From contig CAMUZD010000067.1 in assembly GCA_947165115.1 (NCBI GenBank), forward strand, positions 1 through 7,681: DNA of 7,681 bases, given 5' to 3'. Shown here in pieces: positions 1 to 5,984 of this stretch. The DNA is from an uncultured Clostridia bacterium. GTDB lineage: Bacteria; Bacillota; Clostridia; Oscillospirales; Acutalibacteraceae. The first letter of the stretch is position 1. The number at the start of each line of letters is the position of its first letter. The translations under genes were made by a program, and so were the position numbers. The notes beneath the pieces are model-generated. The model made no database searches. It was given only the letters and a program-made list of their open reading frames with translations, and was not told the DNA's origin.

Positions 1-29
1 AAGCAGGCAACCGCGCGGCCGCCTGCCTT
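1..29 (-). terminator. Probable Rho-independent terminator after the C1 protease gene (cut by window edge)
   Basis: On the minus strand, bases 26-17 and 12-3 form a 10-base-pair stem around a GCGC loop (16-13). Eight pairs are Watson-Crick and two are G-U wobbles; 27/2 (G-U) and 28/1 (A-U) could extend it. It starts 14 bases after the TGA stop of the protease gene. Only the first two T residues after the stem are visible before the window ends, so the T-tract is inferred. The stem happens to contain a NotI octamer, which has no significance here. Confidence 0.7.
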
Positions 30-40
30 ATGTATGCTTA

Positions 41-1735
41 TCAGAAATATACGGGCATGAACATGGCAATGATTCTCATATACCAGGTTGTAATGAGTGA
101 GCTTATCAGCGAGAAGAAAGAAGAGATTCTTTCTGTCATTCTCGCGAAGAAGCCGTCCGGCGAATTATCGGAAGATAGGTCTTCATTCGCCTGCTCAAGG
201 CTGATGACATTGCCGTCTTTATCGATACACATTATATCAATATTCCTGCATTCCGAGCACTGTCTCGAATAGAGTGTGGCCGAACCGATTTTGCCGTTTT
301 CCTCCCATTCTCCGTAGCTGTGTCCTTTGGCGGGAATGTCGGTTCTGACACATCTGCCGCAGTCTTCGCAGGTCTGCATATCGTAGCCGACTGTGTCACA
401 GGTCGGATCCTTGTGTCGGGTTTCGCCGTAATTGTGCTCGCCTGCCGTGATAATAGCGTCGAGAGGGCAGTTGCCCGCTGTCGGATCATCGCCGGTTTCA
501 ATCCATTCTCCGTCAAGCCAGACATAGGTCTGCTCAGGCTCATCGTGAGAATACTGGCTCATCAGCTCGAGCGGAGCTTTGGTCGAGTATTGACCGACCA
601 CCCAGAATTTATCGCCGTTTTCCACAGCAACGGGAGAGGAGAGCTTTTCTGTATAATACCCTTCGTGGATGTATTTGCCGCTGTATGTTGCAACCGGCTC
701 GCCGCTTTCGGGATTGCCGTCGCCCGCGTCCTTATAGATTGAAACGGTGATTTCCGTTCCGGGATAGATATAGAACGCCGTCTGCGTGATTGATCCGGTC
801 TGCTTCGCGGTAAAGAGGTTTGCCGCCTTATCTGAAACCTCGGAACCGAGGTAGAATACAGGATAGCCGTTATAGGAATATTTGCTGCTGCATTCGTCGG
901 TAACATATACGCTGACGCCTATTGCGGCATCGACTGTTGGATCGGAATAGGGGAGCCAGAAATAACCGTTGTCGCCCCATTCGGGACCCCAGCTGTTTTT
1001 ACAGAGCCAGGCGCCTTTTTTGCCGCTCATAACCATATTGCTGAATTTGCCCTCGGGAGCGAAATTATCGTCCCAGCCGACTATAGCGACCGCGTGATTT
1101 GAGATGAGCTGGAATTTATTGTTGGCAACGGTTCCGTTGTCGCCGTGATAATACTGATTTGAATTGAACATGATTGAAACGCCGCCGTGAGCGAGAACCC
1201 ATTCCTTGATGGAGACGCGGTCGTCAACGTCGAATTCAACCACATCCTTGATTCTGACATTGCAGCCCGATGAAAATCTCTCAATATCGGAATAGTGGCC
1301 CATGAACTGCGAAAGATAAGGGCTGTAGGGGAAATCGCGCTCGTAGGCGATGCCGCTGTCCGTCTTGAGGGAGGCAAAAATATCAAGATCGTTGAGACCT
1401 ACGGTGAAAACGGTGCTGTCCGGATAGGTCCTGCCGTCGCCGAAGTAGCCGGATTTCTCATCGCTCCAGCCGCTGTTTGCGCTGAACCAGTAGAGATACG
1501 CCTCGGAAAAATCGGTGTCGTCCTTTGTGCCGTATCCCTGCATAATATAGTCGCTCTCAAGGCAGCTGACCACCGAGAAAGCGGCGCAGGCGCCGAAATC
1601 GCCCGGCTTCTTGACCGAAGTGACATATCCCTTTTCGACCGCGTTATACGACGCGGGGAGATTCGCGGCAAATGCCGTTGAAGCAAGGGAAAACGCGATA
1701 ATCAACGCAAGCAGGACCGCAATTGATTTTTTCAT
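41..1735 (-). CDS. Secreted papain-family (C1) cysteine protease with lectin-like domain and Cys-rich C-terminal repeats
   Basis: Exported cysteine protease of 564 residues, probably acting on protein substrates outside the cell. Residues 1-24 are a signal peptide (MKK, hydrophobic core, AFA-A cleavage site). The papain-like domain covers about 27-280: catalytic Cys50 in GACAAFS, His214 in ISNHAVAIVGW and Asn247 in CKNSWG. Residues about 290-430 resemble the lectin-like beta-sandwich that follows many Firmicute C1 peptidases. Residues 434-500 hold two repeats of the HxYG...PTC...CxxCG...IPAxGH type seen in surface proteins. Residues 533-564 are a hydrophobic or amphipathic tail. The oxyanion-hole Gln of papain (QGxCGSCW) reads Pro44 and the following Trp reads Ala51, so activity is less certain than the triad suggests. 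The ATG at 1735 is chosen because GGAGG lies 7 bases upstream and a signal peptide follows directly. The gene begins 34 bases after the isocitrate dehydrogenase stop. The family call is firm; substrate and role are unknown. Confidence 0.9.
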   Translation of the reverse strand: MKKSIAVLLALIIAFSLASTAFAANLPASYNAVEKGYVTSVKKPGDFGACAAFSVVSCLESDYIMQGYGTKDDTDFSEAYLYWFSANSGWSDEKSGYFGDGRTYPDSTVFTVGLNDLDIFASLKTDSGIAYERDFPYSPYLSQFMGHYSDIERFSSGCNVRIKDVVEFDVDDRVSIKEWVLAHGGVSIMFNSNQYYHGDNGTVANNKFQLISNHAVAIVGWDDNFAPEGKFSNMVMSGKKGAWLCKNSWGPEWGDNGYFWLPYSDPTVDAAIGVSVYVTDECSSKYSYNGYPVFYLGSEVSDKAANLFTAKQTGSITQTAFYIYPGTEITVSIYKDAGDGNPESGEPVATYSGKYIHEGYYTEKLSSPVAVENGDKFWVVGQYSTKAPLELMSQYSHDEPEQTYVWLDGEWIETGDDPTAGNCPLDAIITAGEHNYGETRHKDPTCDTVGYDMQTCEDCGRCVRTDIPAKGHSYGEWEENGKIGSATLYSRQCSECRNIDIMCIDKDGNVISLEQANEDLSSDNSPDGFFARMTERISSFFSLISSLITTWYMRIIAMFMPVYF

Positions 1736-1769
1736 AATATTTCCTCCGTTTATACCGTGAAAAAGCGAA

Positions 1770-2330
1770 TTAAAGAGACGAGAGAGTCTCCATTACATAT
1801 TTGCCGAATTCCTCGCAGGTGCAGCCGTCTTCTCTGCCTGTGATATGAATTTTCTTCTCTTCATACATGCAGATATCGAGCGCTCTCTCGAGTTTATCAG
1901 CTTCGGCTTGTTTGCCGATATGGGAGAGGAGCATGACAGATGCCCTGAGCATTGAAGCGGGGTCGGCGTATTTGCCTCTGCCCTCTTTGATCATTCTCGG
2001 AGCCGAGCCGTGAATTGCCTCAAACATAGCGTATTTCTTGCCGATGTTTGCGCTGCCGGCAGTGCCGACGCCGCCCATGAATTCGGCAGCCTCGTCGGTG
2101 ATTATATCACCGTAGAGGTTCGGAAGAACGAATACCTTGAAATCCTTGCGGCGCTTGGGATCGATGAGCTTTGCGGTAGTGATGTCGATATACCATTCGT
2201 CGGTCGTGATTTCGGGATATTCCTTGCCGATATTCTTGGCGAGATTGAGAAATTTGCCGTCGGTTGTCTTTATGATATTTGCCTTCTGAATAATTGATAC
2301 TCTTTCCTTGCCGTTCTTGCAAACGCTGAA
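1770..2330 (-). pseudogene. icd: Isocitrate dehydrogenase, C-terminal part (out of frame with the N-terminal part)
   Basis: This is the second half of the isocitrate dehydrogenase gene, 186 codons plus TAA, readable without a stop from about 2330. It reads FSVCKNGKERVSIIQK and continues with KANIIKTTDGKF (the region of the catalytic Lys), EWYIDITTAKL (metal-binding Asp), VLPNLYGDIITDEAAEF (second metal Asp and dinucleotide fold), GGVGTAGSANIG and HGSAPRM (cofactor loop). It has no convincing start of its own: an ATG at 2078 has no good ribosome binding site and would delete half of the catalytic residues. It is one reading frame away from the upstream half, and the shift falls within the heptamer array at 2333-2360. 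As written, the enzyme cannot be made from this allele without frameshifting and stop bypass. Cofactor preference (NAD or NADP) cannot be decided: Arg-Met occupies the usual discriminator position. An assembly error is a real alternative. Confidence 0.8.
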
Positions 2331-2332
2331 GG

Positions 2333-2360
2333 TTCAAGATTCAAGTTTCAAGATTCAAGG
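2333..2360. repeat. Four tandem copies of a 7-base unit, TTCAAGN, inside the isocitrate dehydrogenase gene
   Basis: On the plus strand the units are TTCAAGA (2333-2339), TTCAAGT (2340-2346), TTCAAGA (2347-2353) and TTCAAGG (2354-2360). They can also be read as two 13-base copies of TTCAAGATTCAAG separated by one T. A degenerate fifth unit (CTGAAGG, 2326-2332) lies beside it. On the coding strand the unit is NCTTGAA, so any third tandem copy in this phase gives an in-frame TGA. Heptameric short tandem repeats are known as dispersed elements in some bacterial genomes, notably cyanobacteria. Whether this one belongs to such a family cannot be judged from one locus. Confidence 0.9.
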
Positions 2361-2919
2361 TCCTCATCTGTGTCGCGAGGTCATCGGTGATATTGATGCC
2401 CTTTGAACCTACTGCGTAAGCGCCTTCGGTATTCTCTCTGAAGAAGGTCCAGTCAATGCCTTCCTCGGGAATCTTGACCGGGCGGACATTTGCGAAAAGG
2501 TCAAGAGCCTTTCTCATCGCGACATTCGCGCTCTCGATATTCGGCCAGGGATCGCCCGCCTGCGGAGTCGTGGTCGGTCCTTTGAGAATTACGGGGCACT
2601 GCTTTAACTGCTCCATAACGTCATCGGGAATGGCCTTCATGACCTTGACTCTGTTTTCAATGGTGAGTCCGTCAATGGTCTTGAACTCTATCTTTCCGCT
2701 CTCAACATCGTCTTTAAGCAGAAATGCAAGCACCCTCGCGCTCTCAGCGGTGATAATCGGGCCAATGCCGTCGCCGCCGCAAACGCCTATAGTCAGCTTG
2801 TCGAGCTTGTCAAAGTCGATGAAATCGCCCTGCTGCTTGATTCTTTCGCTTCTTTCATTCTGCTCTGTGACGAGCGCTTTGAATTTTTCAACTGCGTTGT
2901 TGAGCTGTTCCTGTGTCAT
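2341..2919 (-). CDS. icd: Isocitrate dehydrogenase, N-terminal part (truncated by an in-frame stop)
   Basis: The full enzyme oxidatively decarboxylates isocitrate to 2-oxoglutarate in the cytoplasm. This frame gives the first 192 residues. It includes the nucleotide-fold start IGVCGGDGIGPIIT (44-57), LKGPTTTPQAG (112-122), the substrate-binding stretch with Ser130, Asn132, Arg136 and Arg146 (ESANVAMRK, LFANVRPVK), and FRENTEGAY (160-168) with the substrate Arg and Tyr. After GINITDDLATQMR the sequence becomes heptamer-derived (TLNLET) and ends at a TGA created by the repeat. The ATG at 2919 follows GGGGG by 7 bases. That site directly abuts the aconitase stop (TAA at 2934-2932), a 12-base gap that implies co-transcription and probably coupled translation. 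The N-terminal extension before the nucleotide fold is typical of the Clostridial isocitrate/isopropylmalate dehydrogenase subgroup. The family call is secure; the break may be biological or an assembly fault. Confidence 0.85.
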   Translation of the reverse strand: MTQEQLNNAVEKFKALVTEQNERSERIKQQGDFIDFDKLDKLTIGVCGGDGIGPIITAESARVLAFLLKDDVESGKIEFKTIDGLTIENRVKVMKAIPDDVMEQLKQCPVILKGPTTTPQAGDPWPNIESANVAMRKALDLFANVRPVKIPEEGIDWTFFRENTEGAYAVGSKGINITDDLATQMRTLNLET

Positions 2920-2931
2920 TTCATTTCCCCC

Positions 2932-4866
2932 TTAATTGTGCTGTTCTTTTGTATAGTTGAGAAGACCGCCTGCGAGAATCATCGCCGTCTGTCTTTCGGA
3001 ATAATCATAAGCAAGCTTGTATTCTTCACTCTTGGTGACGTTTCTGAGTGTTACTTCAGCTCCTGACGCAATCTTTTCGCGGATGCCGTCGAGAGCGAGA
3101 ATATCATCCGTATCAATCTTATCATAGTCATCGGGATTCGCGAATGTGAACGGCATGATGCCGGCGTTCACCAGGTTTGCCATGTGAATTCTCGCGAATG
3201 ACTTTGTGATGACCGCCTTGATTCCGAGATAGAGCGGAACTAGCGCCGCGTGTTCTCTCGAAGAGCCCTGGCCGTAGTTCGCGCCGCCGATGATGAATCC
3301 CTTGCCCGCCGCCTTGCATCTCTCGGCGAAATGCTCATCGCACTGCCTGAAGCAGAAATTCGAGAGATAAGGGATATTTGAGCGGTAGGGGAGAATCTTC
3401 GCGCCTGCGGGCATGATATGGTCCGTCGTGATATTGTCGCCGACCTTGAGAATGGCGGGCGCCTCAATGCTTTCGGGGAGCGCCTCGCTCGAGGGGAAGG
3501 GCTTTATATTCGGGCCGTAAACGATTTCGACGCAGTCCGCGTCCTTCTCGTGAATCGGCTTTTCAATCATATTGTCGTTGATGATGAATCTCTCGGGCAT
3601 CGTGATTTCGGGTATTTCGCCGAGCTCTCTCGGGTCGGTGAGGAAGCCGGTGATTGCCGAGACCGCCGCCGTTTCGGGGCTGACAAGATAGATGCCTGCG
3701 TCCGCCGTGCCGGAGCGTCCCTCGAAGTTTCTGTTGAATGTTCTCAGGGATACGCCCGCAGAATTCGGGCTCTGACCCATGCCGATACAGGGGCCGCACG
3801 CGCATTCAAGCAGTCTCGCGCCTGCCGAGAGAATATCGGAGAGCGCGCCGTTGAGCGAGAGCATATTGAGCACCTGCATTGAGCCGGGTGAAATGGTCAG
3901 CGAAACATTCGCGGCAACCTTTTTGCCCTTGAGAATCGCGGCAACCTTGAGCAGATCCATCAGCGATGAATTCGTGCAGGAGCCGATGCAGACCTGGTCG
4001 ATTTTAATCTTGCCTATATCCTTGACCGTCTTGACTCTGTCGGGCATATGGGGCATAGCCGCCGCCGGCTCGAGAGCGCACAGGTCAATATCGATAATCT
4101 CATCATATTCGGCGTCCGGATCGCTCGAAAGCTCGGTCCAGTCTTCCTCTCTGCCCTGCGCCTTGAGGAACGCCTTTGTGATTTCGTCGGAGGGGAATAC
4201 GCTGGTAGTCGCGCCGAGTTCGGCGCCCATATTGGTGATTGTTGCCCTCTCGGGAACGGAGAGAGTCTTCACGCCCTCGCCGCCGTATTCGATAATCTTG
4301 CCCACGCCGCCCTTGACGCTCATAATGCGGAGCACTTCGAGGATTATATCCTTCGCGCTGACCCAGGGGGAGAGCTTTCCGCTCAGGCGCACGAGAGTCA
4401 TCTTCGGCATGGTTGTATAATATGTGCCGCCGCCCATAGCGACCGCGACGTCGAGACCGCCCGCGCCGATGGCGAGCATACCGATACCGCCGCCTGTGGG
4501 AGTATGCGAATCGGAGCCGATAAGGGTTTTGCCGGGCTTTCCGAATCTTTCAAGATGAAGCTGATGGCAGATGCCGTTACCGGGCTTTGAATAGAGCAGA
4601 CCTCTCTTCTTTGCGACGGACTGGATGAATCTGTGGTCGTCGGCATTCTCAAAGCCGGTCTGCAGGGTGTTATGGTCGATGTAGGCAACCGACAGCTCGG
4701 TTTTTACCCTCTCGATACCCATCGCTTCAAATTCAAGATAAGCCATAGTGCCCGTGGCATCCTGCGTGAGAGTCTGGTCGATTCTGATTCCGATTTCGGT
4801 GCCCGGAATCATCTCGCCCTCAAGCAGATGGCTCTTTATAAGCTTCTGTCCTATAGTGTAACCCAT
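2932..4866 (-). CDS. acn: Aconitate hydratase (aconitase), Aquifex-type, 4Fe-4S enzyme
   Basis: Cytoplasmic enzyme isomerising citrate to isocitrate through cis-aconitate; 644 residues, the usual length for the short Aquifex-type aconitases of Clostridia. Visible motifs in order are DQTLTQDATGT (30-40), SDSHTPTGGG (118-127), CIGSCTNSS (293-301), CACGPCIGMGQ (355-365), NRNFEGRSG (378-386), the swivel-domain GDNITTDHIMPAGAK (476-490) and GGANYGQGSSREHAAL (527-542). By analogy with mitochondrial aconitase, Cys297, Cys357 and Cys360 hold the iron-sulfur cluster, and the SSREH Ser/Arg pair is catalytic. The ATG at 4866 is chosen over a TTG at 4893: GGAGG lies 5 bases before the ATG, the protein then begins MGYTIGQKL as in relatives, and the TTG coincides with the expected transcription start. 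The gene is first of an apparent operon with isocitrate dehydrogenase 12 bases downstream. It looks complete. Confidence 0.96.
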   Translation of the reverse strand: MGYTIGQKLIKSHLLEGEMIPGTEIGIRIDQTLTQDATGTMAYLEFEAMGIERVKTELSVAYIDHNTLQTGFENADDHRFIQSVAKKRGLLYSKPGNGICHQLHLERFGKPGKTLIGSDSHTPTGGGIGMLAIGAGGLDVAVAMGGGTYYTTMPKMTLVRLSGKLSPWVSAKDIILEVLRIMSVKGGVGKIIEYGGEGVKTLSVPERATITNMGAELGATTSVFPSDEITKAFLKAQGREEDWTELSSDPDAEYDEIIDIDLCALEPAAAMPHMPDRVKTVKDIGKIKIDQVCIGSCTNSSLMDLLKVAAILKGKKVAANVSLTISPGSMQVLNMLSLNGALSDILSAGARLLECACGPCIGMGQSPNSAGVSLRTFNRNFEGRSGTADAGIYLVSPETAAVSAITGFLTDPRELGEIPEITMPERFIINDNMIEKPIHEKDADCVEIVYGPNIKPFPSSEALPESIEAPAILKVGDNITTDHIMPAGAKILPYRSNIPYLSNFCFRQCDEHFAERCKAAGKGFIIGGANYGQGSSREHAALVPLYLGIKAVITKSFARIHMANLVNAGIMPFTFANPDDYDKIDTDDILALDGIREKIASGAEVTLRNVTKSEEYKLAYDYSERQTAMILAGGLLNYTKEQHN

Positions 4867-4899
4867 AATTACCTCCGGTAAATAAAATTCCAACTAATT

Positions 4900-4928
4900 A
4901 TTATATACTTAAAAAGACTGAAAGTCAA
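4900..4928 (-). promoter_or_regulatory. Sigma-A-type promoter of the aconitase operon
   Basis: On the minus strand, TTGACT (4928-4923, one mismatch to TTGACA) and a perfect TATAAT (4905-4900) are separated by exactly 17 bases. Transcription would start near 4893, giving a leader of about 27 bases before the aconitase ATG, with its Shine-Dalgarno GGAGG at 4876-4872. The surrounding bases are AT-rich. No recognised operator was identified. The intergenic space from 4970 to 4867 holds no other gene. Confidence 0.85.
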
Positions 4929-4970
4929 GAAAACGGAATACTTGATGGGTATAACGACTGGTTAGGAAAG

Positions 4971-5975
4971 CTATTGATTTGAAATTTTCAAAATCAATCC
5001 GGATTTGCTGACACTGTAGCTGATTCTTCTTGAAACGCCTGGAATTTCATAGACTTTGTTGTTATCAATAAGATCGCGTAAAGCCCGTTTCAGTTCTCTT
5101 TCTGAGCCAAATTTGATTGCAAACTCATTGTGTGAGCGCAATTGCTTTGCCGCAATCTGCATAACGCTTGAGAAAGAATAGATTTCAGCAAACAAACCAT
5201 AAAAGGAGAAATAATTATACTTGTTACTTACACACGCAGGTATGAACTGATCGCGTGAAAGTTTGTGGGTCAGATCCAACTCTTTCTTGCTCAGGAAAAA
5301 ATAACTGTGTTCCAGTGTCCCTTTTGTGGGGCTTCCGTGCATTAAAGGATCATCCCAGGTTACATCCACAAAATAATACTCTCCGTCCAACCTGATATAA
5401 TTCCATTCATGGTCCACTTTGCCTGTGAGTTTTGATGAGGATGAACCTACCACTCTACCGCATTTGACCCCCATAGCCTGCATAACTGTTTGAAAAGCTG
5501 CAGCATAGCCGGCGCAGGCCGCTTTTCCGTTTACCAGACAACCGTAAGCGTTATAACACTGTGGTGTGCTTATGCTGTATTCTGTATGTAAAACAATATA
5601 GTCATGAACATATCTGACTTGTTCATAGACAATACCGGAAGAAGTTCTTGCCTTTGCTACTATTTCGGAAACCACCGCAGAAAAGCGTTTTCTCATGGAA
5701 GCAATTTGCGAAGAGGCAATATCCTGCGAGAGATTCGGCTTAAAGGTAAGAGTTTCTTCACTGCCCCTCTTCAAGGTCTCACCCGAATAACCGCCTGAAA
5801 GCCAGAAAAACTCGGGATGATCTTTTAGAACTAGACGGAAAACAGCTCCAACAGTATTGTAGTCTTCATTTTTGAAAATAAACCGGGTCTGATTCTGGTG
5901 CACCATTTCACAAATTGATGAATACAGATGCTGTTCCTTAATCGAAAGATTCTGATATGATAACAGTTTGTTCAT
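4971..5975 (-). CDS. Transglutaminase-like (papain-fold) protein, probably cytoplasmic
   Basis: A 334-residue protein with a transglutaminase/protease core at about 118-215. The catalytic triad is intact: Cys154 in GKAACAGYA, His189 in VDHEWNYIRLDG and Asp204 in YYFVDVTWDDP. Bacterial members of this superfamily act mostly as proteases, amidases or peptide-crosslinking enzymes; the substrate here cannot be told. The N-terminal 110 residues are predicted helical and follow a pattern (DHPEFFWLSGGY) common in Firmicute members. The C-terminal 110 residues are unrecognised. There is no signal peptide or membrane segment, which is unusual because many relatives are exported, so a cytoplasmic site is inferred. 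The ATG at 5975 has AAGGAG 5 bases upstream, and that site overlaps the stop codon of the PrsW-pseudokinase gene (9-base gap), so the two are almost certainly co-translated. Base composition is AT-richer than the downstream operon. Confidence 0.88.
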   Translation of the reverse strand: MNKLLSYQNLSIKEQHLYSSICEMVHQNQTRFIFKNEDYNTVGAVFRLVLKDHPEFFWLSGGYSGETLKRGSEETLTFKPNLSQDIASSQIASMRKRFSAVVSEIVAKARTSSGIVYEQVRYVHDYIVLHTEYSISTPQCYNAYGCLVNGKAACAGYAAAFQTVMQAMGVKCGRVVGSSSSKLTGKVDHEWNYIRLDGEYYFVDVTWDDPLMHGSPTKGTLEHSYFFLSKKELDLTHKLSRDQFIPACVSNKYNYFSFYGLFAEIYSFSSVMQIAAKQLRSHNEFAIKFGSERELKRALRDLIDNNKVYEIPGVSRRISYSVSKSGLILKISNQ

Positions 5976-5984
5976 GCTTTCTCC

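Noticed and set aside
30..742. Plus-strand open frames opposite the C1 protease (30-272, 320-742)
   Set aside because: They lie fully within the antisense of a gene with clear family motifs and lack start signals.
1749..1754. TATAAA as a -10 box for the protease gene
   Set aside because: It lies immediately before the Shine-Dalgarno, so the transcript would start inside the ribosome binding site, and no -35 match is found at 16 to 18 bases.
1775..1790. Small hairpin GAGAC/GTCTC at the end of the isocitrate dehydrogenase gene as a terminator
   Set aside because: The stem is only 5 to 6 base pairs, lies within the coding sequence just before the stop and is followed by TTTAA rather than a solid T-run. 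At most it is a weak attenuator.
2107..2337. TTG-started frame 2337-2107 as a separate small gene
   Set aside because: It begins in the heptamer repeat and runs out of frame through isocitrate dehydrogenase, giving a Gln/Arg-rich protein with no motif.
3418..4590. Long open frames on the plus strand opposite aconitase (for example 3779-4420 and 4048-4590)
   Set aside because: They are antisense shadows of a well-conserved aconitase gene with high G/C third positions. They have no ribosome binding sites and no recognisable protein motifs.
4549..4742. Single TTCAAGA-like sevenmers inside the aconitase gene as part of the same repeat family
   Set aside because: They are single copies in conserved coding sequence with no tandem units, as expected by chance.
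4867..4893. Upstream TTG start for aconitase at 4893
   Set aside because: It coincides with the predicted transcription start and has no ribosome binding site; the ATG at 4866 has GGAGG at 5 bases and matches the family N-terminus.
4911..4926. GACT-TTC-AGTC dyad followed by TTTTT, as terminator of the transglutaminase gene or an operator
   Set aside because: Four base pairs with a three-base loop is too weak for a terminator. It overlaps the -35 box of a good promoter, and the T-run is better read as spacer sequence.
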